Source: Coniella vitis
Taxonomy: Eukaryota; Ascomycota; Sordariomycetes; Diaporthales; Schizoparmaceae
Direction of reading: 5' to 3'
Assembly (NCBI GenBank): GCA_011317545.1
Contig: WUJK01000003.1
Span: forward strand, 1,302,001 to 1,366,000
DNA length: 64,000 nt
Both the position numbers and the translations under genes were made by a program. Positions within the stretch are counted from its first letter, which is position 1. Each line of letters starts with the position of its first letter. Shown here one piece after another: positions 53,590 to 64,000 of the stretch. The notes under the pieces are model-generated. The model did not search any database, was not told where the DNA came from, and worked only from the letters and a program-made list of their open reading frames with translations.

Positions 53590-54863
53590 CTTTGTCCTTT
53601 TCTTTTCCGCTTTTCGAGGCGATGCCCGCCGTTACGCTCTTTTCGCCTTGCCTTGACGGAGTGGGTGTTTTTGTCTGAAAGCGAGCGATCGACCTTTGGT
53701 TGGTGGTAGAGCCAGGAACTGGTTCGAGAAACTTGTCGACAAGTGAAAATAGAACCAAGGGTACCGCAGGCGGTTTGTTTTATAGCAAGCGTTGGGTACA
53801 GTGAGTATGATGATGGATCGAAGCCTGTTATGCCGTGACAACTAGAATCCTTTTGTGTGTCGAGCCCAACCGGAAGATCGTTGAAAGGAGACTGAGAATG
53901 AAACCAAGATGCCTCTGACTGCAAGACGAGACCCGAGCGAGTCGCAGAGAGTGCCCTGGAAAGAGAGAAGTAACGATGGATGGGCGACAAGTCTGAGAGT
54001 TTCGTGGCTCGGGGGTCTTATAGTGTAGTTACTGGGAGTTATAGTTATACGGCAGAAGAATGGCGATTTGTCACTAGACTTTCGATTGCTGGTGCGAATA
54101 TGACGATGCCAGAAGAGGAGGTTCTCTGTATGATTTGCAACTCGAACAGAATCACAAGCACGGATGTGGTGAGTGCGAAGAATATTGCGATTGATGGCTT
54201 GCCTGAATATCGGGTGCAGCCAGTCGTTTTGTATCTTTTTTTTTTGTGTACACGACACGCCGTTGTAGCCATGCTACCGCTACTTGACACTATTGTCACT
54301 ATCTATCATTGGCCCGGGAGTGCCTTGTCCTAAAAAAAAAAATCGAGGATGGACTAAGAGTGAAAGACTAGAAAGATGTCTTGACCATCGAAGGTTCTTT
54401 GTGGGTTTTTGTCCTCGGGTCTCTCCTTAGTTCGACGAGAACCCACACTTTGTCCGCTCGGTCAAGGGGTGCCTCTTCTCTGTCACGCTTCCTCTGCCGT
54501 CTTCTCCATTAATAGTCTCACCAGCAACGTGCCGGGAAGTGTCTGAGACATTGGAAGCCCATGTGCCTTCTCCGGGCCTTCTAGCCGCTGGACACGGAGT
54601 CATGGCAACCCACAAACATGGAAAAGGCGTACCGGACCGTTGGGGGCTAGCCTGGGGGGCCAAGTTGGCCGCCCCTGCGCCGCGCTCTCTCTTTAGGGCC
54701 ACCAGGATCCCGCGTGCCTTTCTTGTGCGGGCGCAATCCAAATAACCAACGGGATTGCTCCGCCAGAGGCCTTATTTGGGTCTAGCAGCAGGCTCCAAAG
54801 TGCCGCCTCTTGAGTCGGAACCGCCGTCCCGCCCTTCAGTGTCCCAGTTCTGCCAGTCTCCGT
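53590..54863. other. Gene-free stretch: small-gene promoter and orc3 3' flank
   Basis: Upstream region of the small gene and 3' flank of orc3, both minus strand. Short ORFs on either strand have no recognisable product. An A/T run occurs at about 54333-54342. Confidence 0.45.
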
Positions 54864-57412
54864 CTACAAAAGCCACTTGTTTTTTGCGACATGGTCTGCC
54901 CGGCGCCGGGTCGGCTTTACAAAGCCCATTGCTTTGAGGTCAGCCAAGCCTTGATAGAAGAGAACCAGCGCTGTGCGTTCATCATGGCCGCTCCCGTCGC
55001 TGTACCCCGACTTTTTCCCAACCTTCGGGTCCGGCTCGTCTCCGGGAACGGCACCATCCTCCTCCTCCTCCTGTCTCCCAAGTAGCCCGTAGAATGCCGT
55101 CCAAAGATCTGCGACATTGACAAGCGCACCGCCCTCTTGGTAGAGATGGTACAAGATGCTTGTAACCGGCAGGGTGGCGCCATTGCCGCCGTCTACAATC
55201 TTGCTGCAGCATTCGCAGCCCAGGTAGTCGTGGGGCCTTGACAGCGCCCGCCCAAAAACAGCTCCTGGACGGGGAATAAAGACGTCTTTGTGCGGTAGCT
55301 TCGACTCAAACGTCCATAGCTCATGGAAGAGGAGGCTGTCTGCAGCTTGGCAAGAGATGGTGTCTGCCAAAAACTCGACCAGTTTGTCGACCAGCTCCGT
55401 GAAAGCCTTATCCTCTTGCGTCAGATTCGACGAATCATGGCTCAGTTGAACTTTCTGAGCAATGACCGTGGTCCGAAGAACTCTGCTCTGGGAGCTGTAT
55501 TGGCTACGCAACGGCTTGCCAGTAAGCAGGGCCTGCGCCTGGAGCGACTCGATTTGGTTCGCCAGTTCCGAGAGACTTTGTGCCGCGCGCGGATCATCTT
55601 TAGCCCAGCCTTCCAGGCCAAGCTCTGGGTTGCCCACCTGCATGACGTTGGAGAGCCGCTGGAGTAAAGAGGATAACTCGGCCGCCGACATCTTTTGTAT
55701 TAAGCTCAAAAAGGCCGAGCCCTCGGAGCGTAGGTCGATTCCGCTCGCCAATGCGTTGATGTACCGTGTGATGTAGTCATCTTGCGCAACCGCACTTGCA
55801 TCAAGAAGCGCAAGGGATCGGAGCAGACTGTCCTCCCACGCGAGCGTAGATTTGAGTACATCGTTCCGTTGTGCAGCGAGGTAAGCATCATCTTCAAGGA
55901 GGGCTCTGGCGTGTTTCAAGTTGCCTATTTCCACAGCATCCTCGACGTGTGTGCGAAAAGACGGCAGGCTCCGCAGTGCCTCGTTGTGCTCTCGTTGGGG
56001 CGAGTCCGCGACAGACAAAAATACGGAGAGGGGGTTGGCGTAGAAGTGGCACATGTAGGCGTACTGTCCGTGGCCGGTTAGAACCCAAACACACCAGAAA
56101 CAAGCAATGCACGTACCTTCAAAGAGCTGATGAAGGCCTGTATGCCCGCGACTTCGTTCTGCTGGCGCTCAACGAGGGTACTGAGGAACAGAGGGCCCAA
56201 TTTCAGACTGCATTCCTCGTGGACGACTGCACACTTGAACACGCTTTCCAGAATCGACGACATCTGCACGACATCAAACTGCGCGCCGTATAGACACTGA
56301 CCGGCTGATTTCAGCAGGCGAGACTCGAAGAGCTCAACTGAAGTCGCGATGCCGAAGAGCAGGGTAAATTGTATACGATCCTTCCAGGAGCTGGCCGGAG
56401 AAACATCAGTAGAGGGCCCACAACAAGTTGGAATGCTAGTGCGCATACTTGAAAAGTACGATCAGATCTGACAGCAGACCCGTGTCAAAGGCCTCGCTAT
56501 CTTGAAACGTGACAATGACTTGTTTGGATTGACAGGTCGTGAGATATGCGTGCAAGGCCTCTAAATCGTAGTCCAGGTATTTGCGGCCCTACGCGTAGCA
56601 AAGCGCCGCGCCAGTCAGTAAGCTGCAGTGACTGAACCTTCATATATCGACCAAATCGGTGATGGTGGTGGTTGGTTTGCGCAATGAGCACTCACATCCC
56701 TTCCCAGAGCCACTTCAGCTTCTTCTCCATCGCCAGCAACTGGCTTCGTCACATCCCGAATGATCTTCTTCAGCGTCGCCTTCAAATTCGGCGCCTCCGC
56801 CGATCGTAATCGTACAAACCGCCCCTCCACCTCCTCGCCCAAGCCCTCTGCCAATTGCAAGAATAGCAGGTCCTGCGACGCGACATTGGGACCCGTGACA
56901 ACCAATGCAGCTGGAATCTGGTCCGGTTTTTCAGTTGGCGCGTCGCGCGTGAATGCGGCAACTGCAAGAAGTGTATTGCGGTTCAGGTCTTTCAGGACAT
57001 TCTAGAGGTCACAAAACACGTTAAAAATTTCCTACGATCATCCCTCAATTCCAGGTATCGAGAAGAGCCCAGCTCAGAGCGTACCTGGATACGAGCTTCA
57101 ATAGAGGCCCAACTCGCAGCGTACTGCTTCTGCCTCAAGGCCACCAACTCCGGCTTCTCCACACCGCTGAAGAGCGGCACAAACTCTGCAGGAAGCTCTG
57201 AAGTGTGCTTCTTGGTGGTTCTGGCAGAGCCCTTGTTGCTCAGCACTTTCCGTCGCTTTGTGGGACGGAACGCACGCTCGGCGGTCTCATCTTCACCAAA
57301 GATGAAGGCAGTCTGAAGCTTTCTGTGAGTTGGGGACTCTCGATATTTGTGGGAAAAGTGCAGAATCACATACTCTGTGGTCATTATGTATTACCTCATT
57401 GTCATGATCCAT
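54864..57412 (-). CDS. orc3: Origin recognition complex subunit 3 (Orc3)
   Basis: Six exons: 57412-57395 (six codons), about 57318-57085, 57001-56696, 56588-56449, 56390-56117 and 56063-54864; about 723 residues. Orc3 is part of the six-subunit complex that marks DNA replication origins. Exon 2 carries AFRPTKRRKVL (nuclear signal-like) and FVPLFSGVEKPELVALRQKQ, an Orc3 hallmark. The ATPase-like domain, without intact Walker motifs, has ALVVTGPNVASQDLLFLQLA, GRKYLDYDLEALHAYLTTCQ and DRIQFTLLFGIATSVELFES. The last exon has the winged-helix end with YAYMCHFYANPLSVF and LFHELWTFESKLPHKDVFIP. Exon 2 has three possible acceptors (exon start 57322, 57318 or 57312); the last two keep the frame. Confidence 0.92.
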
Positions 57413-58319
57413 TTTGACAGTTGAATCGATGTGCAATTTTTCGAGATAATGCCCTTTTCTCAGGTGATGTTTGGGTGGTAGAAGTGAAAACAGGGAGGAT
57501 TCTCTAGGTGCACTTGCAGTGGTGAGCAGCGCTAAGACACCCCTGACTGAGCTTTTTTACCTGTCAGCCTCGCGCATGCACAACAACAAAATCACATTAC
57601 AGAGGTCCAGACTTTGTTTCCGCAACAAACATCGTCCCAGAGATGAGTGACTAATTCCAAGGAAGAAAACGAATTGCCAGTTTGTTGCTTGTGCCTTGCA
57701 ATAATCACGTAACAGCGGGATGAAAGAGCACTCTGTTGTTCTTCGCCTACATGGTCACTGGCGCTCAACGAATTTGATTATCTTCGAATTCTTCGCACGA
57801 CCTTTATAGAGACTAGCTAATTGTGCCATATTTGAGTGCGTGTGTACTGCTTTCTGCGGTGAGCGAAGCAAGTAAGAGCACGATGCCATTGAGGCGTCTA
57901 GCCGGCTGCGAATCTTTCCTTACACCCCCCCCCCTATAATTTTGATTGATTTGTAACCACACCTTCCCCTTGAGCAGCATGTCCAACAGCGCAGACTCGA
58001 AGAAGATCCTGTTGAGCTGAACACTCTTGGATTCTTTTGCCGCTAGCATGTGAGTAGGCTACACACGCCATACGGCTCAAATCGCTCCGCCTTCTCCTGG
58101 AACGGAATCGACACTGCTTTTGCCCCAATATGTCACCGTGGGGGACCGCCATAATACCCGAAGCCCACAGCATATCAGAGCATTGCCACACATCCGAGTA
58201 AAAGCACAACGCGCGCAATTAATGTACAACAAATCCCACCCAATCTTTAAACCCCTTTTGTAGAACTGCTTTCATTCCACCGTGCCCATTGCTGGAAAGA
58301 TGGTCATTTGTAAAACAAA
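57413..58319. other. orc3 promoter and PWWP gene 3' flank
   Basis: About 0.9 kb without a supported gene. A ten-C run lies at 57925-57934. A short minus-strand ORF starting near 58049 looks exon-like for about 30 codons, but no gene could be built on it. Confidence 0.45.
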
Positions 58320-60392
58320 TCAAGCCTCGGCGGCTGTAGTCGTAGCTGTCTCACGGTCCTAGAAATTCATTAGCCTTTGAACTGTAGGATGATCCTTAGG
58401 GGAGAACCCCCCCCCCCTCCCAATCAACCGTGTTGCATGTGTTAATGTGTTTAGAAAAACGCGCATACCTGCTCGGCCTTGGGTTTGTCCTCAGTAGCAG
58501 AAGCCTCCTCCTTCTTAGGAGCCTCGTCAGCTTCAGAGGCAGGAGCATGAACCTTGGCAGTTTTCTTTTCCTCTTCCTTGACTTCGGCCTTTGGCTCTTC
58601 AGGCTTCACTTCGTCCTTGGGAGCCTCGGCCTCTCCAGCAGCTGCCTTGTCAGCGCCATTTGTAGCAGAGCTCGGCGCCTCCTTGATAGCACCGGCTTCG
58701 GCCTTGTGACCATTGACACCGTTCGTTTCCTGGGCAGAAGCAGTCGCAGCGGCTTCCTCAGCAGCCAGTAACTTATTCCACTTCTCCAGCAACGTCTGGG
58801 ATCGGGGCTTGAATTCGAATTCTTCCTCTCTGGGAATATTGTCGAGCTTCAGCATTGCCTTCAGAACCTTGTTGATCTTGGTGAAGCGAATGATGGTTGT
58901 CTCCAGGTCAGGGAAGCCTTCGAGCTTTGTCAGATAGTCAGACATCAATCCCATCTCCTCTTCCTTGGGCCGCTGCTCCCTCAAGAGCAGACCTTTTTGA
59001 AGCTTGTGACGAAGGAACAGGACCTCTTTTTGCTTGCGCTCGAATCGATCCTCAGCGCTGACTTCGGGCTCCTTTGGTGTCTGCGTTCGCTCCTCGGATT
59101 CTTCCTTGGGCTTCTTGGCCTTCTTGGGTTTGGTTTCGCCAGCAGCCTTTCCGCCCTTTGAAGAGGCCCCGTTGGCCTTGGGTGTGCTGTTGTGGGTGAG
59201 CTTGATCTTTGGCTTCTTGGCCGACTCAGCACGCTGAGCGTCGGAACTCTCGGTGTTCTTGCGCTTCTTGTCCTTCTTTGCGACGTGTCCGTCGTCTGCG
59301 TCTTCCATCTCTACGTCCTCATCGACAACAGCCTTGGCCTTCTTGCTCGACTTGGGAGTCGCAGCTGCGGCAGCCTTCTCCTCGGCGGCCTTTTGCTTCT
59401 CAAGTAGCTCGTCCTGGAACTGTTGCAAGACGTCCTTGTAGTATTCGAGATCGTGCTGCTCCTCGGCCAGTTGGTGAGCAAGAACTAGATCCTTGCGCAT
59501 CTTGCCAGTCACCTGCCCGGCAACTTGTTCAGGGTCAAGGTCAATCAGATCCTTGTTGGAGACCCAACCGCTTAAAGTCTGTCAGTTCATGCAAACATGA
59601 GGCATTGCGCGCGTGAGCGCCATAGGCCCAAGGGTTACTTACAATTCGTTGGTAGCTAGGTACATGATGGGGAATGTTCGGTCCGCTGCACGCTTGCCAC
59701 CTTCGGCAAAGTCTTCGCGATAGGTACCATCGGCGCGAGCGGCACTGACGGGACGAGACTTCAGGAGAGCATGTGGCAGCATATCCTCGTCGCAAATGAT
59801 ACAGGGCCATTGGGGGAAGCCCTTGAGCTTGATGAAGAAGTGGTCACCAGGCTTGGCATCCGTGTGTAGTACAGCAGCCTTGCCTGCCTTGCCTGCCTTC
59901 TTCTCTTTCGTCTTTGACTTCTTTGCCGAAGACAGTTTGCGGTTGGGATGGGATTTGGCCGGGGTGGTGGTGGTGGTGGTGGTGGCGGCAGCGGCGGCAT
60001 CATCGCTAGTCGGCGCGGGAGCCTGGTCGGTCTGTTCTGGCTGGTCCTCCTGTGACGCGCTCTCTGCTGTCGCATGGGGGGCAGCGGAATCGGGAGCATC
60101 CTTCATCTCAACATCAGGCTTGTCGGTCGTCTCTGTTGGGGGAATGCGGCGGTCAGCAAATACGTCGTACACAAAGATGAATAAGAAATCGGCCCAAGGA
60201 AGGGAGGGAGCTACCAGCAGCGGCTTCTTTGGCAGCGTCCTCTTCTTTAGCAGGCTCAGTGGATTCTTCAGCAGCAGCCGCCTTGGGTTCATCCACAGCA
60301 GCTGCTGCAGTTGTGTTGTCTGTCTTTTCAGGCGCAGTGGTGTTATCAACCTCCATGGGCTGCGCAGCTGGCGCACTAACTTCGTCGGACAT
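58320..60392 (-). CDS. PWWP-domain chromatin protein
   Basis: Four exons: 60392-60215, 60132-59643, 59570-58469 and 58358-58320; 602 residues. PWWP domains bind methylated histone tails (often H3K36me3) and DNA. The Ala/Glu/Thr-rich N-terminus and a Lys-rich linker (KKSKTKEKKAGKAGKAAVL) lead to the PWWP domain near residue 145: KPGDHFFIKLKGFPQWPCII, where FPQWP takes the place of PWWP, then FPIMYLATNEFGWVSNKDLI across intron 2. A coiled segment (HDLEYYKDVLQQFQDELLEK) and a conserved helical region follow (FLRHKLQKGLLLREQRPKEE, LEGFPDLETTIIRFTKINKV, LKAMLKLDNIP), resembling the TFIIS-N/LEDGF integrase-binding fold. The tail is a long Glu/Lys/Ala run. Yeast Ioc4 and fission yeast Pdp proteins are possible relatives; I cannot choose. 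Confidence 0.85.
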
Positions 60393-61548
60393 GGTGGTGG
60401 TGGTGGCGGCGTTGTGGGATGGCAGCGCGTCAGGCAGCCAGAGCTGGTGGAGGTGGGTAGATGGGGGTTGCGTGTTGACGCGTCAATCGCGTCGGTGATC
60501 AGGTTGGGACAAGACAAGGAATTGGAAAGAAGGATGGATGATCGATGGCGCGATGGTGGGTGATGGGAGGAAAGTGTGGTGTGGGAGAAGAAAACAAAAA
60601 GACGGGGACAACGGCGACGTCAGGTTGGCTGTCTTTAGTTTGAATTGGGAAAGTTGGAGAGAGACGCGGCCAAAACTTCTTTGCAGAGCTCAGTCGCACT
60701 TTGCTTATCGGCGGGAATGACTGGGATCGCTGCAAATGCATGGTTGGAGAATGGGCCACAACAGCAAGGGTTAGGGTGGGTGCAGCAGCGCTCTGGCGCA
60801 AAAAAGAAGGCCACAAAGGCTGTGTTGCTGAGGCAAAGAGGAGGGAGGGAGGCTGGCCCAGCTCTGGGCACTGCGCCCTGCGAGCGGGTGCAGGCCGCAT
60901 CAGGAGGGTCGCTCGCGTTGATCTTTTGTTTTTCACCGTACTGCTTGGGCGGTGGAGACCGAGGTGGCCTTGGCTCTCGGGGCTCCCCCATCGCTCTGAC
61001 ACCATTTCTAGGATATCCTTATTACAGCACTTGTCTACGATATGCCGCACCCACCTTTCTTCAGGACTTGGTCCCCTCCCAACAATGAACATCCACATCC
61101 ACACAATAACTCTTTGTTGTTAGAGACTCGACAAGACTCCTTGCACACCTGTACCCATCTCTTGTTATCCGCTCCCTGAGCCCCTAGAGGCTGGAAGCAT
61201 GTCCCTCCTAAGTAGCAAGAAGGCTACTTCTGTGTGGCCCCGAGATGCTCCCAGCGCTAGAGAGCTCTGTCTTCTTTCTTTGCTGACTGTAGTACCCTGA
61301 CGACCCCACAGAGTAGGGCAGAGCCAACAAAGGCTTTGTTGCCGCAGGCCTCAATGTCATCACAGATAGGACACCAGGACGTTCATATCAAGGAAGTGGA
61401 ATCATACCATTGTACCTTTATTAACTCCTATATCGCGATTTCTTTTTCTTCAGCACACCAACACGCTGTCGTCATGGTTCGGAAACTCTCGAGAACACAG
61501 CGTTCGACCTTCGCACTTGATGCTCGTGTCTCCTCGTTATGTCGCCGC
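60393..61548. other. PWWP gene promoter and brr2 3' flank
   Basis: Both flanking genes are minus-strand. ORFs on either strand are low-complexity and unconvincing. No RNA gene recognised. Confidence 0.45.
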
Positions 61549-64000
61549 TCATTCATCTTCTTCATCGCTCTCCTCGTCGACATCCATAGCTTCAGCCGCC
61601 GTAATTTCGAAACCAGGCTCCTGATCCACACCCACGTAGCTGTCGCTCATCAAGAACAATTTCAACTCGTGTTTTCCAGGTGTAGGCACAGTGAACTCCA
61701 ACTTGACCTTCAACTGACGTCCGACTGTCACGCGCTTGATTGCGAGCAGAGTCTTTGTGCTCTCTTCGCCAACAACAAGCCACCAATTTTCCGTCTTTTT
61801 GGCAGGGTAGAACGGTGCGTGGACGACCAGGTCTACTTCATCATCCTCTTCAATCTCGCGCTCGATCTGGATGTTGACATATGCCGGCTCGCCGGCGTGA
61901 AGGTTGTCGGGATCTTCAACCTCAAACTCTAGCGAGACATCGGGGTACTTGTTGTTTGTGAAGTTGGCAGCTTCGGCTAGTTGCTTTTGAGAAAGAGACA
62001 TGGCCTTGATGAGCTCGCCATACTGCGGGTTCTCGTCCGGGTTCATGGCTTCCATGAAATCGAAGATATCCTTGACGCCAAAGCTGTTGGCTGCCTTGAC
62101 AACTTCTGGTGTAAAATGCGGGATCTGCTTGAGCGGACTGTCACGGTCCCACATGGCCTGGACAACCATCTGTGACATCTCCATGGCGTTCATGGCATTG
62201 AGGTGTCCATCAGACGAGAGGATATCAACAGTCGCACTCAAAAGGCTAGTCACCTTGGTTAAGATGACTTCCTGGTCCTTGGCCAAGTCAATCGGCAACT
62301 GCATCCTCGAGAAATGCGCCTGCAACAACACAAACGCCTTGAAGTGCGGTGAGTCAAAATCGGGCTGGGCCATCTTGACTGGCACACGGTCGTAAATGCG
62401 ACGCAGAACGCCGTCCTCGTGTCTCCTGATCTGTATCGTCTCGAATTCTGTTGCAGACGTGATGATTTCGAGGATGCCCTTGAGCTTCGTGCGCGCACTG
62501 AGGGAGAGCAGGAAAGTCTGCATCGTAATGTAGGAGATGTTGTAGTAGGCACCGATCATGGCGGCGTTCTGAGGTGCCACAGACCCGTCCTCTTCATCGA
62601 ACTCGATGATTTTGGACTCGTCAAGTTCTTTAAGAGTTGTCTCAACAAGGTCGGAAAGATATTGGCTAAGTGCATCCTGGGTCGTGTCTAGCAAACTGTA
62701 GAAGCTCGGGTTGGCCAACAGGCGGCGGTAGAAGTATGTAAATGTCATCCAGTTGATAGCATCATCACCAGATTCAATCATGCGGGTGCTGATCTCGGTG
62801 ACAAAAGCATCATGCAAGTATGAGTGTAAGTGGGACTCGACCGGGAGAGCTTCGTTCAGGAACTTCTTGTAGTATTCCCGCTTGACACCTGGCACCATGA
62901 GCACACCACGGCCGCGACCATCCTTCGAGGGGCGTAGTGCTTTGCCAAACATTTGCAAAACATCGGTCATCGGGTAGTCGACATACCGATGCTCACGCCC
63001 ATCAAAGTACTGGGTTCCCATGACGATGACGAGGTGGGCGGTGCAGTCCAGCTCCCAGCAAACTTCGCGTGATGCCACCAACACCTGGATTGCACCATTG
63101 TCGTACAAGTACTTGACGATCCGTTTATCGTCATTGCTGAGTGCTTCGTGATAGTAACCCACTCCATGAGATAGAGCCTCGGCGAGTGCTTCCTCGTGTA
63201 TACGGTTGAGAAGAGGTTGAATTTGCTGAACATCAACATGAAGGAAGCGGTCTTCATCGTCCTCAGCTAGACACGCTGTCAGAATGTCTCTGGTCGTAGC
63301 CCGCGTCTGCTTCCGATTGGGGACGAAGACCAGAGCAGGTCTGTCAGGAGACATTTGGGTGATGGCCAAGTACGTGGGCTTGGCCATGGCCAGCATAAGA
63401 GATGGGAAGTGAGGAATGGTGTATGACTGAATGTGGAGCTCCAATGGTATAGGGCGAACGTGAGGGCTGAAGTTGTAAATGTCATGCTTCTTGGCATCGA
63501 TCCATTCTCCAACATCTCGGGCATTGGCCAGGGAAACACCGAGACCGACAATTCTCATGGGCAATTCAGTCTGCGTGCGGATGTAGTGCATCCTGGATAC
63601 TATAGTTTCGTAAATGTAGCCCATAGAGCCGCCCAAGAGTTGCAGTTCATCCGCGATGAAAAGCTCGACGGCCTGCACATTCTTTCTCCTCTTCCATTGC
63701 CTTGACAGGACGTCCCACTGCATGGGCGTGGCAAGAATCAGGTCGCCTTGTTCCAGCAGCTTGAGGTCGGCTGTGGTCTCCCCAGTCATCTTGACAATAT
63801 CCTTGCCGCCTCGCAAACCAGAAAGGCGCTTCTGCCAATCTTGGAATCGGAGGTCCACTAGCTCTTGGAAGGGTGCAACGTAGACAGCGCGCCCAGCGTC
63901 GGCTTTGGACCAGTGGCGGAGTAGCGCAAACTCTGCGCAAACGGTCTTGCCACTTCCTGTGGGTGCGCCAACAAAGACGTTGTTGTCCGTGGCATAGAGG
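61549..64000 (-). CDS. brr2: Pre-mRNA splicing helicase Brr2, C-terminal cassette (5' partial)
   Basis: About 816 residues to the stop; the N-terminal part lies right of the window. Brr2 unwinds U4/U6 snRNA to activate the spliceosome. The visible part is the second, regulatory helicase cassette. Motif I is GAPTGSGKTVCAEFALLRHW, motif Ia VAPFQELVDLRFQDWQKRL, and motif II ADELQLLGG instead of DExH. The motif III region reads VGLGVSLANARDVGEW. The motif VI region is QMFGKALRPSKDGRGRGVLM, lacking the QxxGRAGR arginines. This degeneracy agrees with the family's ATPase-inactive C-terminal cassette. A winged helix and second Sec63 domain follow (ISYITMQTFLLSLSARTKLK, HFSRMQLPIDLAKDQEVILT, QMVVQAMWDRDSPLKQIPHF), ending in an immunoglobulin-like part and an Asp/Glu tail. 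Single exon within the window. Confidence 0.95.
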   Translation of the reverse strand, partial: LYATDNNVFVGAPTGSGKTVCAEFALLRHWSKADAGRAVYVAPFQELVDLRFQDWQKRLSGLRGGKDIVKMTGETTADLKLLEQGDLILATPMQWDVLSRQWKRRKNVQAVELFIADELQLLGGSMGYIYETIVSRMHYIRTQTELPMRIVGLGVSLANARDVGEWIDAKKHDIYNFSPHVRPIPLELHIQSYTIPHFPSLMLAMAKPTYLAITQMSPDRPALVFVPNRKQTRATTRDILTACLAEDDEDRFLHVDVQQIQPLLNRIHEEALAEALSHGVGYYHEALSNDDKRIVKYLYDNGAIQVLVASREVCWELDCTAHLVIVMGTQYFDGREHRYVDYPMTDVLQMFGKALRPSKDGRGRGVLMVPGVKREYYKKFLNEALPVESHLHSYLHDAFVTEISTRMIESGDDAINWMTFTYFYRRLLANPSFYSLLDTTQDALSQYLSDLVETTLKELDESKIIEFDEEDGSVAPQNAAMIGAYYNISYITMQTFLLSLSARTKLKGILEIITSATEFETIQIRRHEDGVLRRIYDRVPVKMAQPDFDSPHFKAFVLLQAHFSRMQLPIDLAKDQEVILTKVTSLLSATVDILSSDGHLNAMNAMEMSQMVVQAMWDRDSPLKQIPHFTPEVVKAANSFGVKDIFDFMEAMNPDENPQYGELIKAMSLSQKQLAEAANFTNNKYPDVSLEFEVEDPDNLHAGEPAYVNIQIEREIEEDDEVDLVVHAPFYPAKKTENWWLVVGEESTKTLLAIKRVTVGRQLKVKLEFTVPTPGKHELKLFLMSDSYVGVDQEPGFEITAAEAMDVDEESDEEDE

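Noticed and set aside
57813..58049. Minus-strand ORF with an exon-like start (KESKSVQLNRIFFESALLD)
   Set aside because: Only about 30 codons look coding before a ten-C run; no partner exon or family found.
1..64000. Secondary metabolite cluster, CRISPR array, 5S rRNA or prokaryotic operon
   Set aside because: No PKS, NRPS, terpene synthase or Zn2Cys6 cluster genes, no spaced direct repeats, and no 5S-like sequence was recognised; genes are intron-bearing housekeeping genes.

Overview
The window is nuclear DNA of a filamentous ascomycete (Pezizomycotina, most likely Sordariomycetes). The grounds are short GT-AG introns of about 45-120 nt with CTAAC-type branch points, dense genes on both strands with GC-rich third codon positions, and a gene set (arginine-specific carbamoyl-phosphate synthase large chain with a mitochondrial-type N-terminus, a Dsc4-like DUF1746 protein, a CLIP-170 homologue with two zinc knuckles) typical of that group. 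I cannot name the species.

Layout. 0-9 kb: 3' end of a farnesylated Ydj1-type DnaJ, tRNA methyltransferase subunit Trm82 divergent from ribosomal stalk protein P0, and mitochondrial MutS homologue Msh1. 9-18 kb: a tRNA-Thr(AGT), 2.6 kb without a gene, an unrecognised Q-rich/acidic protein, a GPATCH11-type G-patch protein and an Env7/STK16-type kinase. 18-21 kb: a CAP-Gly (CLIP-170) protein. 21-25.5 kb: the only accessory-looking stretch, holding a broken C2H2-family fragment, a possible small two-exon gene overlapped by a 437-bp inverted-repeat structure, and a rearranged, stop-ridden Ty3/gypsy integrase relic. 25.5-34 kb: a conserved membrane-anchored protein of unknown function, Nop14 and the vacuolar alpha-mannosidase Ams1. 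34.9-45 kb: arginine CPSase large chain, cytosolic Phe-tRNA synthetase alpha subunit, the DUF1746/Dsc4-like protein and Rcl1. 45.5-53.6 kb: a PPR-like mitochondrial protein, Npl4, Sec66 and a small unrecognised protein. 54.8-64 kb: Orc3, a PWWP-domain chromatin protein and the C-terminal half of Brr2, which runs off the right edge.

Most genes are housekeeping. Ribosome formation recurs (P0, Nop14, Rcl1), and the upstream regions of these three genes share CGATAA/CGATAAG-type sites. Amino-acid metabolism recurs too (CPSase, Phe-tRNA synthetase), with TGACTCA/TGAGTCA sites upstream as expected for CPC1/Gcn4 control. ER and protein quality functions (Sec66, Npl4, Dsc4-like, Ydj1) are also clustered, but I see no evidence that this proximity is functional. 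Several gene pairs are divergent with 160-700 bp between start codons.

Exon coordinates were worked out by hand from splice signals and checked for frame. No homology search was run, so identities rest on recognised motifs. I see no clearly new multi-gene system; the most unusual part is 22.2-24.3 kb.
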